A DNA stretch of 64,000 bases from CAYFVU01 sp964594775 (GCA_964594775.1 CAZQNO010000008.1:1-64000), one strand, 5' to 3'. Shown: positions 26,777-34,932, numbered from the stretch's first letter. Made by a program: numbers and translations. Notes: generated from the sequence alone by a model not told the origin.

Positions 26777-27487
26777 TTATCCACAGGCTTTATGGTCCTT
26801 TGGTGAATTTCTCTTTTCCACACAGGCCGGCGAGATGCGGTATCCCTGCCTTCTCACGCTGAGGATAGGCTCTTCATCGCAGCCGAGATCCTTCAGTTTT
26901 CTGCGGAGAAGGGATACCTGCATATCGACGGCGCGGCTTTTTCGACGATACTCGTCCCGCAGCAGGTAGTGCAGCGCCTCCCGGTATACGGTCTCGCCGG
27001 CGGCGCCGACGAGGGCCTTGAGAATGAGCAGCTCGGGCCGGGAGAGAGGGATCGACCGGCTTCCCGAGACCGAACGGATCCCTCCTGCTTCGATTCGGTA
27101 GCTTTTTGAACCGATGCAGATGATAGACGGGGGAAGGGTCTTCAGTACTCGGGCCCGAAGCTCCGGGTACGTCCAGGATTCGGTGAGGTAATCGTCGCAG
27201 CCAAGGCTGAAGGCCCTGGGCAGATCTTCGGCTCTGCCGAATACGAGAACCGGTTTTGTAGAAATAAGAGAATCGGGTCCTTCGTCCTCATGGGCTCCGA
27301 GGAGTTGGTGCATCCGCTTTGCCTCTATGAGGTAGCAGTCCGTCTCAAAGGCCGGCAGGGGATAGGAGGAGAAGCGCAGCCGCAGCGTACCGTCTCTTTC
27401 TGCCTCTCTGCGTACGGCGGCGAGCTTCGGCGGGTCTAGGGTAACGATGTTACAGGTAAATCGCGGGTGTACGGATTGCTCCTTTAC
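26777..27487 (-). CDS. OmpR/PhoB-type regulator with degenerate receiver domain
   Basis: C-terminal residues form a winged helix of the OmpR family (PLSRPELLILKALVGAAG, SRAVDMQVSLLRRKLKDLG, ILSVRRQGYRI). The N-terminal 110 residues keep the shape of a receiver (CDDYLTESWTYPELRARVLK resembles the last helices) but the acidic pocket and phospho-Asp are not evident. The right end given is just beyond the pspA stop: no ATG, GTG or TTG occurs in frame from there until 27313, which would cut the receiver, while the only upstream one is GTG at 27604, 118 nt inside pspA. AAAGGAG overlaps the pspA stop. It probably responds to envelope stress together with PspA. Confidence 0.65.
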   Translation of the reverse strand, partial: VKEQSVHPRFTCNIVTLDPPKLAAVRREAERDGTLRLRFSSYPLPAFETDCYLIEAKRMHQLLGAHEDEGPDSLISTKPVLVFGRAEDLPRAFSLGCDDYLTESWTYPELRARVLKTLPPSIICIGSKSYRIEAGGIRSVSGSRSIPLSRPELLILKALVGAAGETVYREALHYLLRDEYRRKSRAVDMQVSLLRRKLKDLGCDEEPILSVRRQGYRISPACVEKRNSPKDHKACG

Positions 27488-28173
27488 CCCTTCTCCTCTT
27501 CCGAAATTCTTGTTTTTAAATCTTCCAAGAGCAGCTCGGGAGATTGGGTTTTCTGCTCTAAGGCGGCGAATTGCTTCTCGAGAGAATCCTCGTTCTCGGA
27601 CCACTCCTCGATTTCTTCCATGGCCTCGTTTTCCGATTCCTTCTGCTCGATTTCCTGGGAAATTCGGTCGAAGGTGGCGAAGGCGGAGCTGTCTTCGTAT
27701 TTAAGAACAGTTGCTTGGAGCTTTCTTTGGGTTTCTACCCTTTTGGATCGGGCAATGAGAAGGTTCTTCTTCCGCTGGGCTTCTTCGATCTTCTGTTGGA
27801 ATTTCCGCAGGGAGTGCTTGAGCTTCTCCACGGACTGGTGTTGTATCTCCCACTGTTGCTGGTACTCGGCGGCGATCTTCTCCTGCTCCTGTTTGCGAAC
27901 GAGGGCCTCCTTGGCGAGGTCTTCGTTTCCCGCTTCAAGGGCCGCCCGCGCCTTCTGTTCCCATTGACCGGCCTGCGCTTCCGCCGCCGTCGCCTGACGC
28001 TCGAGCTTTTTCTCGTCGGCAATGGCCGAGGCCACGCTCTTCTTCGTGTCCACGAGTTCCCGATTCATGTCGGAGATCAGCTGATTGAGCATCTTCTCCG
28101 GGTCTTCGGCTTTGCTCATGATATCGTTGAGGTTGCTTCTGAACACTCGTGCAAATCGTTTAAAAAATCCCAT
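27484..28173 (-). CDS. pspA: Phage shock protein A / Vipp1 (IM30) family protein
   Basis: A 229-residue, almost wholly helical coiled-coil protein. It begins GFFKRFARVFRSNLNDIMSKAEDPEKML, the amphipathic membrane-binding helix and first coil of PspA/IM30; the remainder is charged with heptads, long Gln/Glu/Lys runs and a C-terminal acidic helix. Such proteins form ESCRT-III-like rods on stressed inner membranes. It lies head to tail with an OmpR-like gene downstream and a STAS protein gene upstream. Confidence 0.9.
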   Translation of the reverse strand: MGFFKRFARVFRSNLNDIMSKAEDPEKMLNQLISDMNRELVDTKKSVASAIADEKKLERQATAAEAQAGQWEQKARAALEAGNEDLAKEALVRKQEQEKIAAEYQQQWEIQHQSVEKLKHSLRKFQQKIEEAQRKKNLLIARSKRVETQRKLQATVLKYEDSSAFATFDRISQEIEQKESENEAMEEIEEWSENEDSLEKQFAALEQKTQSPELLLEDLKTRISEEEKG

Positions 28174-28248
28174 ACTCTTTTGTCCTAGAACGCTTTCACT
28201 ACGTGGTGTCGATAGCTCGTCCCTTGAAAAAGGGCCGCGGGGAGAGAC

Positions 28249-28800
28249 TTATCCGAGAAATACCTGTCCCGAATTATCGATGGCGAGGATCGTCTTGCAC
28301 TCGCTGCATCTGAATCGACCGGGCTTCGTGGCCTTGAGTTTCTTCGAGCATATCGGGCACTTGAAAATCTTGGGAAAGACATCGGTTGATCCGGTTTTTC
28401 CCTCGGAATTGAAAAACTCGGTCGCCTCCTGGAGGTTGTCTTTGATGTTGAAGAACTGAGAGAAACCCAGCAGCTGAAACACCTCGTAGACCTTCGGCTG
28501 AATATCCAAGAGGACGATGTCGCCGCCCCGGGGCTTTACCGCCTTGAGAAACGCGGTGAATGAGCCTATTCCGGTACTGGACACGTAGTTCAGCCCCGCG
28601 CAGTTGAAAATGAGGCGGGAATAGCCCGATTCGACCGCCTTGGTTACCCTCTTTTGAAAGAAGTTGGAGTTATACGTGTCGATATACCCCGTAAGATAGA
28701 GGACAAGACAGCCCTCAACCTTGTCTACCTTCTCTAAGCGAATTTTTAGGCTGTCGTCTTTCTCGTCGTCGAATCCCTGAACGATATCGTTGTTAGTCAT
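28249..28800 (-). CDS. STAS-domain protein with C-terminal zinc ribbon
   Basis: A 183-residue protein, start ATG at 28800 preceded by AGAGGG. Residues 18-125 are a STAS domain like anti-sigma-factor antagonists: LEKVDKVEGCLVLYLTGYID, then NCAGLNYVSSTGIGSF with the phosphorylatable Ser pair, and RGGDIVLLDIQPKVYEVFQLLGF. Residues 150-175 have CPIC-x13-CSEC, a zinc-ribbon signature. Likely a switch in a partner-switching pathway; the ribbon may bind nucleic acid or protein. No anti-sigma kinase is present in the window. Confidence 0.85.
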   Translation of the reverse strand: MTNNDIVQGFDDEKDDSLKIRLEKVDKVEGCLVLYLTGYIDTYNSNFFQKRVTKAVESGYSRLIFNCAGLNYVSSTGIGSFTAFLKAVKPRGGDIVLLDIQPKVYEVFQLLGFSQFFNIKDNLQEATEFFNSEGKTGSTDVFPKIFKCPICSKKLKATKPGRFRCSECKTILAIDNSGQVFLG

Positions 28801-28917
28801 CAGTACCCTCTGTTTTAGACTTACAGTTGTCTCACATTTTATAGTATTCAGCAATGGGTGATTTGTCAAACCTTTCTAGGAGAATTTGTCCTTCCGGAAA
28901 GAAAAAAGCGATTGAAC

Positions 28918-28946
28918 TTGACCGTTGGAGGAGAAAGACCTACAAT
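28918..28946 (+). promoter_or_regulatory. Promoter of the exported-protein gene
   Basis: TTGACC at 28918-28923, 17-bp spacer, TACAAT at 28941-28946; a leader of about 28 nt with GAGGAG precedes the ATG at 28981. One of the clearest housekeeping-type promoters in the window. Confidence 0.6.
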
Positions 28947-28980
28947 TTATAGCGAAATAGAGGAGAAAAAGAGGCATTCG

Positions 28981-29493
28981 ATGAAGAATTCGTCCGCTTT
29001 TACCATGGTTTTCGCGTTTTTCTTGGTTTTCGCGTTCACTCTCCGTGCTCAGGAGGAGGGGCAGGGAGGGACTCTGCCTCCCCTCGATTCGGTGATAAGC
29101 AGCGAGTACGGGCTCGACACTCTGAGCGAGAGCGTACGCAGCGGCCGGGTTGCCGGCATCCCAAAGGACAAATACCTCATAATCGAGGGGGTCGTCTCGT
29201 CCCGGCAGGTCATTCAAGAGGGCGAGGAAGACTTCTTCGGTATCCTGGAAATTTCCTCCGGCGCATGGGAGAACGGAGAAGAGCTCAAGATGTACCGCTG
29301 CTATTTTCAGCTCCGCGGCCCCGAATTCGTCGGTACCATTCCGCCTCCCCGCAGCAGATCCACCTCGCCGAATGAGATCGCCCTCCACAGCCACCTCATC
29401 GCCATCGGTCGTTATCTCGGCTACGGAGAAGACGCGGAGGGCAACCGGTTTCCCGTTTTGGAAGCCGTACAGATCAAGAAACTGCGCATGTAG
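28981..29493 (+). CDS. Exported protein of unknown function
   Basis: A 170-residue protein with a signal peptide (MKNSSAFTMVFAFFLVFAFTLRAQ). The mature part is short and beta-rich, with KYLIIEGVVSSRQVI and KMYRCYFQLRGPEFVGTIP, and could be an OB-like fold, but I recognise no family. The ATG at 28981 is supported by the promoter and by AGAGG upstream; the longer frame would lack a signal sequence at its start. Its end is 5 nt from the end of the convergent NtrC-type gene. Confidence 0.75.
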   Translation: MKNSSAFTMVFAFFLVFAFTLRAQEEGQGGTLPPLDSVISSEYGLDTLSESVRSGRVAGIPKDKYLIIEGVVSSRQVIQEGEEDFFGILEISSGAWENGEELKMYRCYFQLRGPEFVGTIPPPRSRSTSPNEIALHSHLIAIGRYLGYGEDAEGNRFPVLEAVQIKKLRM

Positions 29494-29498
29494 CTTCC

Positions 29499-30671
29499 TC
29501 ACGCGCTCAGTTCCGCGGAGGTAACGATGTGCCGCGGCTCTATGCTCTTTCCCTCCGCCAGTATCGCCGCCCTGCGAATGGTATTTCTCAGTTCCCGCAC
29601 GTTTCCCGGCCAGTGGTGGCTGCTCAGTTTTTCCATGCTCTCTGCCGAGATGCTTTCTTGATCCACCCCCAATTCTCCGAGGAAGCAGCGGGAGAGTTCC
29701 GGAATATCCTCGATTCTCCTTCTCAAGGGAGGAACGGTGACGGTAAGGGTGTTGATGCGGTGGTACAGATCGAGCCTGAAGCTTCCCTCCTCGATCATCC
29801 CGGGAAGAATTCGGTGGGTCGCGGAGATCAGGCGAATATCGATGGGGATGCGCTTCCTTCCGCCGATGCGGATGAGCGAGCCGTCCTCCAAGATGCGCAG
29901 CAGCTTCATCTGCGCCGCACGGGGCATTTCTCCAATTTCATCGAGGAAGAAGGTGCCGCCGCTGCTCCGTTCGAGGTATCCCGGCCGAGACCGGGCGTCG
30001 GTAAAGGCTCCTGCATCGCTTCCGAAAAACTCCGTCTCTATGAGATTTTCGGGTATGGCTCCCGCATGAATGGGCTGGAAGGGGCCCTTTCTGCGGGAAG
30101 ACAAGTCGTGGACGGCCCGGGCGAGAAGCTCCTTTCCCGTCCCGCTTTCCCCGTAAATCAGAACAGCCTCTTCGCTCCGCGCGTAGACGCGTAGTTTCTC
30201 CTTTAAACTGCAAATTAATCGTGAGTTTCCTTTGAAATGGGCCAGAGGGTCCGGTTTTTCCGGCTTACCGGTGAGTTCGGAAGACTTGGGAAGTTCCGGG
30301 GGCTGCGGCGGGAGATCGATGGGAAGGAGGGCATTGTCGATGGCGGCACTGAGCTTCTTGAGGCTATAGGGCTTCTCGATGAAGTTTTCGGCGCCCAGCC
30401 GAAGTGCCCGAACGACATTTTCCGCCCTGCCGAAGGCGCTGAGCATCACCACCGGCGGCGGGGTATCCATTGCCCGTATATGACTGAGGACGGCGAAACC
30501 GTTCATGTCGGGGAGATCGAGATCGAGAAGGACCAGATCGAAGGGCTTTTTTGAAAGCTGCCGCAGGCCTTCCGCTGCCGTAGCGCAGCCGGTCGTGATG
30601 AAGCCGGGCAATACCTGGGAGAGAATGGCGAGTTCCTTTTCGTCATCGTCGACGAAGAGAAGAGAGAGCAC
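29499..30671 (-). CDS. NtrC-family response regulator without Fis domain
   Basis: A 390-residue protein from a GTG at 30671 with AAAGG upstream. Residues 1-118 are a receiver (acidic pair DD at 8-9, phospho-Asp50 in LLDLDLPD, Lys100). Residues 145-375 are a sigma-54-type AAA+ domain with Walker A GESGTGKE, Walker B GGTFFLDEIGEMP and the arginine finger block. The sigma-54 contact loop reads GAFTDA (221-226) where GAFTGA is the rule. The chain ends about 15 residues after the AAA+ domain, so the usual C-terminal Fis-type helix-turn-helix is missing. It may activate from solution, or be altered in function. Confidence 0.88.
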   Translation of the reverse strand: MLSLLFVDDDEKELAILSQVLPGFITTGCATAAEGLRQLSKKPFDLVLLDLDLPDMNGFAVLSHIRAMDTPPPVVMLSAFGRAENVVRALRLGAENFIEKPYSLKKLSAAIDNALLPIDLPPQPPELPKSSELTGKPEKPDPLAHFKGNSRLICSLKEKLRVYARSEEAVLIYGESGTGKELLARAVHDLSSRRKGPFQPIHAGAIPENLIETEFFGSDAGAFTDARSRPGYLERSSGGTFFLDEIGEMPRAAQMKLLRILEDGSLIRIGGRKRIPIDIRLISATHRILPGMIEEGSFRLDLYHRINTLTVTVPPLRRRIEDIPELSRCFLGELGVDQESISAESMEKLSSHHWPGNVRELRNTIRRAAILAEGKSIEPRHIVTSAELSA

Positions 30672-30854
30672 CGCCGGCCGCCTTTTTTCGATTCACTGTA
30701 TCGAGTACTATATAATAAAAACAGTATAATGCGGGGCAAATAGGTAGCGAAATGCTTTTCCGGCGGGAAAACTCGTTAGGGCACTCCCCGAAAGAGAGAT
30801 ATGAGTCCTTCGCTGCCGCTTGATGTGCGGCGTCAGAATTGCTGGTGCGCGGCG

Positions 30855-30884
30855 TTGCATTTTCCCGGCGCTCTATGCTACTCT
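30855..30884 (+). promoter_or_regulatory. Possible promoter of fxsA
   Basis: TTGCAT at 30855-30860, 18-bp spacer, TACTCT at 30879-30884, with 9 nt to the ATG at 30894 and no Shine-Dalgarno. Confidence 0.35.
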
Positions 30885-30893
30885 TCTTCCGTT

Positions 30894-31343
30894 ATGATGG
30901 AGACACGGACACTCATTCGGCTTTTCGATACGGGATACATTCTCAAGTTCTTCCTGATCGTCATGCTGCTGTCCCTCGTTCCTTTCGCGGACATGTGGGG
31001 TGTTCTGTTTTTCGACAAGTACATTCCCCGCTATCTTCTGCTCGCCGGAATCGCCTCTACGGCCCTGTTGGGTCTGATCATCACTTTCCTTCTGATAAAG
31101 CGGCTTCTAGGGATCATTTTGGTAAACATAAGAGACGGATACTATCCGGGGGACGAATTCTTCCACCTGATTGGGCTTCTGGCAGCGGGAATCCTCCTGC
31201 TCACTCCCGGTTTCATCGGAGACTTTCTCGGTCTTCTCCTTCTCATTCCGGCGTTTCGCGCTGCCGTTGTCCGGCTCACGGCACGCCGGATAGAGGACCG
31301 GTTCAAGGAACTCTACGAGTATCTCAAGCTCTATGAATTATAG
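30894..31343 (+). CDS. fxsA: FxsA-family membrane protein
   Basis: A 149-residue membrane protein; ATG at 30894 or 30897 (two Met in a row). Four hydrophobic segments and the block LLAAGILLLTPGFIGDFLGLL followed by a Leu-Ile-Pro-x2-Arg motif are typical of FxsA/YtzA proteins, small inner-membrane proteins known to alleviate exclusion of some phages when overproduced, with no settled biochemical role. Short or absent leader. Followed by a stem-loop shared with the convergent gene. Confidence 0.85.
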   Translation: MMETRTLIRLFDTGYILKFFLIVMLLSLVPFADMWGVLFFDKYIPRYLLLAGIASTALLGLIITFLLIKRLLGIILVNIRDGYYPGDEFFHLIGLLAAGILLLTPGFIGDFLGLLLLIPAFRAAVVRLTARRIEDRFKELYEYLKLYEL

Positions 31344-31349
31344 GCAGGG

Positions 31350-31369
31350 AGCCGGGCGCTTACCCGGCT
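31350..31369. terminator. Bidirectional terminator-like hairpin
   Basis: AGCCGGG (31350-31356) and CCCGGCT (31363-31369) enclose a 6-nt loop, between fxsA and the end of the convergent WecG/TagA gene, whose stop codon it overlaps. The following sequence is only moderately T-rich. Confidence 0.55.
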
Positions 31370-32114
31370 ACTCATTTCTTATCTTCGCGATCAAGAGCAG
31401 GATTTTGTAATAGAGGTAGGAGAAAAGGGAAAGAAGCTTCCATGGTCTGCGGCCGAGGTCGGAGAACCAGTAGGTACCGCGATCCCAGCTCTTGTCGGCG
31501 ATCCGCTCTTTACGGCCGGCAAAGATGTCGAAGCACTCGCCGCACCAGAGAAAGAGGCTGTCGGAAAGCGTGTCGCGGTGAATTCTGAACCAGTGCTGCC
31601 GCTCCTTGACCCCGGGGCCTGCGAGAACCAGGGTGGGAGAGGCCTTTTTTATTGCCGTTACCACGTCCTGTTCCTTGTTTTCGTCGAAATAGCCGATATA
31701 GCGGCCGACGATTCTCAGTCCGGGAAACGAGTCCCGCAGGTTCGTTGCGGCGGTTTGCAGCGGTTGCGGTTTCAAGCCTACGAGATAGAGCGTTTTTCCG
31801 TGCTTTTCCAGGACCCCTAAAAGGCGTATCACGAAGCTGAAGGGCATGTAGCGGACCGGCACCGATTTACCGAGAAATCGTGCCCCCGAGACGATGTTTT
31901 TCGAAGTCGGGATTACCAGGCTTGCCTGACGCACCGTCTTACCGAACTCTCCCCTGCCCCGAGCGCGCAGCAGATCGAAAAGGCCGAGAAAGACGATGTG
32001 GTGTTTTCCCTCATTGTCCATGAGGTCTCTCACCGCATCTTCGATTTCGTTCTCCGGTAGCACATCGACGGGTACGCCGATGAGCCGGATCCGCTCTCTT
32101 CTCCTGTCTTTCAT
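31368..32114 (-). CDS. WecG/TagA/CpsF-family glycosyltransferase (GT26)
   Basis: A 248-residue protein; start at ATG 32114 with AGGAGT upstream, though an in-frame ATG at 32141 is possible. IRLIGVPVDVLPENEIEDAV opens the family fold, followed by a segment equivalent to the NPE/VIP substrate-binding region (SLVIPTSKNIVSGAR) and LVLAGPGVKERQHWF. WDRGTYWFSDLGRRPWK is typical of the C-terminus. The family adds ManNAc/ManNAcA or similar sugars to undecaprenyl-PP-GlcNAc. It could act on the surface glycan coded at the start of the window; this link is inference. Confidence 0.85.
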   Translation of the reverse strand: MKDRRRERIRLIGVPVDVLPENEIEDAVRDLMDNEGKHHIVFLGLFDLLRARGRGEFGKTVRQASLVIPTSKNIVSGARFLGKSVPVRYMPFSFVIRLLGVLEKHGKTLYLVGLKPQPLQTAATNLRDSFPGLRIVGRYIGYFDENKEQDVVTAIKKASPTLVLAGPGVKERQHWFRIHRDTLSDSLFLWCGECFDIFAGRKERIADKSWDRGTYWFSDLGRRPWKLLSLFSYLYYKILLLIAKIRNE

Positions 32115-32122
32115 GTCTCTTT

Positions 32123-32875
32123 CTACTCCTGAGGATTCCACGATACTCTTTCCGCGAGCAGGGTCTGTACCGCGGCGATTGCATACAGGGCGGCGGTTTC
32201 CGCTCTCAATACGTTGGTCTGCAGGTGGACCGGCAGGAAGCCGCCGCCTCTCAGCAGCTCGACTTCCCGCGGGGAGAAGCCGCCCTCCGGGCCGACTCCG
32301 AGGGCCACCGTATTCGGATAATGGGAAAGATACCGATGAAGCGACGTCTGTTCAAGGGGTTCATGATGAAAGAACAGGGCAGGATCGCCGTCGTTCCGGA
32401 TCCTCGGCAGCTCATCTATGTCGACGGGTTCTTCGATCTCCGTTATTACCGTACTTCCGCTCTGCTGTACCGCCTCTCGCGCTATGGCCTCCCATCTTTG
32501 CCGCTTTTTCTTTCCCTCTCCCGCGTCGTAGCGGGCTACCGTGTACTCACTCTTCACGGGAACTATGCGTTTGACTCCCGCCTCGGCGGCCTGTCGCACC
32601 ACCGTATCCATCTTCTTTCCCTTAAGAAGGGCCTGAAAGAGGCAGATCGCCGTTTCGGTATTCCCGTTCTCCCGTTTTTCGCGGACTTCCACCACCAGGC
32701 TCTCATGGTCCATTTCCGTGATGACCAGCAGATAGCGTCTGCCCTCTCTGTCGGTACCGGCTAAGGTGTCGCCCCGAGAGAGGCGGAGGACCCGGCTGAG
32801 GTAGTGGAACGTGTCTCCCGTCATTTTGAGGGGAAGCTCGGGGGAAAAGCTGTGCGGCAGAAGGAGGCTTCTCAT
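32123..32875 (-). CDS. rsmE: 16S rRNA (uridine1498-N3)-methyltransferase
   Basis: A 250-residue SPOUT methyltransferase. An N-terminal PUA-like domain (HYLSRVLRLSRGD) is followed by the catalytic trefoil-knot domain with ALLKGKKMDTVVRQAAEAGV, the EAVQQSG segment, ALGVGPEGGFSPREVELL and the AdoMet-binding knot LQTNVLRAETAALYAI. It methylates U1498 in helix 44 of 16S rRNA. It overlaps yjbQ by 4 nt. Confidence 0.94.
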   Translation of the reverse strand: MRSLLLPHSFSPELPLKMTGDTFHYLSRVLRLSRGDTLAGTDREGRRYLLVITEMDHESLVVEVREKRENGNTETAICLFQALLKGKKMDTVVRQAAEAGVKRIVPVKSEYTVARYDAGEGKKKRQRWEAIAREAVQQSGSTVITEIEEPVDIDELPRIRNDGDPALFFHHEPLEQTSLHRYLSHYPNTVALGVGPEGGFSPREVELLRGGGFLPVHLQTNVLRAETAALYAIAAVQTLLAERVSWNPQE

Positions 32876-33267
32876 CCTACGGAAACTATCACCGACCTTG
32901 TCCGAGGTCCGTCGAATTCGCAGAGATAGATGCCCTGCCAGGTTCCGAGGAGCATCTGTCCCCCGGAAACGGGTATGCAGACGCTCGCCCCCATCAGGGA
33001 TGCCTTGATATGGGCGGCGGAGTTGCCTTCCAGGTGCCGGTAGCCGTCGTCGAAGGGAATGACCTTGTTCAGTTCCATTATAATGTCCTGCCTGACGGAT
33101 GGATCGGCATTTTCGTTTATCGTGACTCCGCAGGTGGTGTGCGGAATGTATACCGTGCAGATGCCCTCAGCCATATCGCTCTTCTTGACAGTTTGGTGGA
33201 CCTCTCTGCTTATGTCGACGAGCTCCGTTTTTGATTTCGTCTGGACCTTGATGCGGGAATGGGTCAA
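32872..33267 (-). CDS. yjbQ: YjbQ family protein (secondary thiamine-phosphate synthase)
   Basis: A 131-residue protein matching the UPF0047/YjbQ family along its whole length: GICTVYIPHTTCGVTINENAD, EGNSAAHIKASLMGAS, and GTWQGIYLCEFDGPR. Family members show weak thiamine-phosphate synthase activity in vitro; the true role is uncertain. Overlaps both neighbours (ctp upstream, rsmE downstream) by 4 nt, so it is part of a minus-strand operon. Confidence 0.93.
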   Translation of the reverse strand: MTHSRIKVQTKSKTELVDISREVHQTVKKSDMAEGICTVYIPHTTCGVTINENADPSVRQDIIMELNKVIPFDDGYRHLEGNSAAHIKASLMGASVCIPVSGGQMLLGTWQGIYLCEFDGPRTRSVIVSVG

Positions 33268-34769
33268 ATTTTTGCCCTCATTTCTCCCTGTTTTCTTCCG
33301 GGGCTCGGATAGGGGGTAAAGTCCGGTTGTGCTTCGCCCCTGCGGATCTTTTGGATTGCGTCCTTTAGGGCCTTGTCGAATTCGAGATCGTAGACCGGCG
33401 GAAAGTCCATCCGCCGGTGATATTCGTTTTTCAGGAGCCTGCGCAGCAGAATCGTAGCTAAGTCGATGTTTTTCTCCCTCTGCAGCGAGCGGATGAAACG
33501 GGCCTTCTGGGCCTCCGAAGCGTTGGGGTTCTCATCGACGAAGTTCTTGATGTAGTTGTTTTCAAAAATTTTCTGCATGGCTTCGCCGTCCTCTTCGCTG
33601 AGCTCCTCTTCCTCTACCACGATGTCCGGTTTTATCCCCACCTTGTCGATATTCACGTCGCGGGGGGTATAGTAACGGCTTATGGTCAGCTTAAACCCGC
33701 TCTCCCCGAAGGGAATTATTTTCTGTACCGACCCCTTCCCAAAGCTCGTCTCACCGATGATGAGGCCTCTGTTGGTGTCCTTGAAGGCTCCGGCGAGGAT
33801 CTCCGATGCCGAGGCCGAGCCCTCGTCGATCAGCACTACAACGGGCAGGTCGCTCGGAACGAGGGTGGAGGGGTCCGCGTTGAAAACCTCGTTCTCCTGA
33901 GAGATACGGCTCTTTGTGCTGACGATCACGCCGGAGGGGAAGAAGAAGTCCACCGTGTCGGTTACCGCCGTAAGAAGACCGCCGGGATTACCCCGCACGT
34001 CGATGATGAGGCTGGAATAGCCCTGTCTCTCGAAGTCGGAGATCGCCTCTTTTACTCTGTCGTCGGTGTAGGGGGTGAATTGGATGATTCGCAGATAGCC
34101 GATTTTCCCGTCTATTATGTCGTGTTTTACCGTGGGCACCTCGATGATGGCCCGGGTAATGGTAACGTTGAAGGTGATGTTCTTGCCCCGAAGGATCGTG
34201 ACCTGTACGTCCGAGCCGGGAGTTCCCCGCAGCCGGTCGACAACCTCGTCTACGGTAAGATCGGCGGTCGATTCATCCTCGACCTTTATGATGTAGTCCC
34301 CCGCGTGGATTCCGGCCCGGTAGGCCGGAGTGTCTTCGATGGGGGCCACCACCTTTATGTACTTGGCCCTTTTGTCCTTTGGGGCTTCGTCGGGGTCTTG
34401 ATCTTCATCGCCGTTGGCTTGGCGCGCAGAAACAGGCCGGGAGATGTAGAGCCCTACCCCGCCGAAACGTCCGGTGGTCGTGTCGGTGAGGTCTTTCATA
34501 TCGCTGCCGGTGAGGTAGTAGCTGTAGGGGTCCTCGAGACTGTCGAAGAGTCCCTTCATTGCTCCCTCGTAGAGCTGTTCGGCCGGGACCTGGTCTACGT
34601 AGTTGTTGAGGATAAACTCGAAGGCGTATTGCAGCCTGTTGATGTAGTAATGACTCTCGGCCCCGCTCTGGTCTGCGAAGAGCAGGTGGGGGCTGAGGGT
34701 GATTCCTCCGGCAAAGACCGCTACAAAGGCGGTAACCGCGATCCACGCGGTTCTTTCTCCTCGTTTCAT
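33264..34769 (-). CDS. ctpA: S41-family C-terminal processing peptidase
   Basis: A 501-residue protein beginning at ATG 34769 (GAGG 5 nt upstream; GTG at 34775 is an alternative). An N-terminal membrane anchor/signal (TAWIAVTAFVAVFAGGITLS) is followed by a helical region, a PDZ domain at about 95-205 (GGVGLYISR, AYRAGIHAGDYIIKVED) and the Ser/Lys protease: GYSSLIIDVRGNPGGLL, then GSASASEILAGA with the catalytic Ser and FGKGSVQ with the catalytic Lys. A periplasmic protease that trims C-termini of envelope proteins. Confidence 0.94.
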   Translation of the reverse strand: MKRGERTAWIAVTAFVAVFAGGITLSPHLLFADQSGAESHYYINRLQYAFEFILNNYVDQVPAEQLYEGAMKGLFDSLEDPYSYYLTGSDMKDLTDTTTGRFGGVGLYISRPVSARQANGDEDQDPDEAPKDKRAKYIKVVAPIEDTPAYRAGIHAGDYIIKVEDESTADLTVDEVVDRLRGTPGSDVQVTILRGKNITFNVTITRAIIEVPTVKHDIIDGKIGYLRIIQFTPYTDDRVKEAISDFERQGYSSLIIDVRGNPGGLLTAVTDTVDFFFPSGVIVSTKSRISQENEVFNADPSTLVPSDLPVVVLIDEGSASASEILAGAFKDTNRGLIIGETSFGKGSVQKIIPFGESGFKLTISRYYTPRDVNIDKVGIKPDIVVEEEELSEEDGEAMQKIFENNYIKNFVDENPNASEAQKARFIRSLQREKNIDLATILLRRLLKNEYHRRMDFPPVYDLEFDKALKDAIQKIRRGEAQPDFTPYPSPGRKQGEMRAKI

Positions 34770-34786
34770 GGGCACCTCGTATTCTT

Positions 34787-34815
34787 ACTTTAGTCCATGA
34801 CGGTAGAGCTTTCAA
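34787..34815 (-). promoter_or_regulatory. Promoter of the ctpA-yjbQ-rsmE operon
   Basis: Minus strand: TTGAAA (34810-34815), 17-bp spacer, TAAAGT (34787-34792); the ATG follows 17 nt later with GAGG between. An ordinary leadered promoter. Confidence 0.55.
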
Positions 34816-34830
34816 GGGCGCCGGGAGAAC

Positions 34831-34847
34831 GCCGGGTTTTTCCCGGC
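34831..34847. repeat. Small hairpin in divergent region
   Basis: GCCGGG (34831-34836), TTTTT loop, CCCGGC (34842-34847). It separates the divergent ctpA promoter from the one at 34898. Role unclear. Confidence 0.5.
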
Positions 34848-34897
34848 CGGCTCATATCCGTTATCCGTAATTTACGAGGTTTTCCGAGAATTGCTGA

Positions 34898-34926
34898 TTG
34901 ACCTCAGCCGATGTGGCGCGTACACT
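34898..34926 (+). promoter_or_regulatory. Promoter with leaderless geometry
   Basis: TTGACC at 34898-34903, 17-bp spacer, TACACT at 34921-34926, six T, then ATG at 34933. No Shine-Dalgarno fits in the interval, so transcription should start at or next to the A of ATG. Confidence 0.6.
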
Positions 34927-34932
34927 TTTTTT

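Noticed and set aside
30843..30860. Sigma-54-like site (CTGG...GTTGCA) upstream of fxsA
   Set aside because: The spacing between GG and GC is 11 nt, not the strict 10, and the -24 half is poor.
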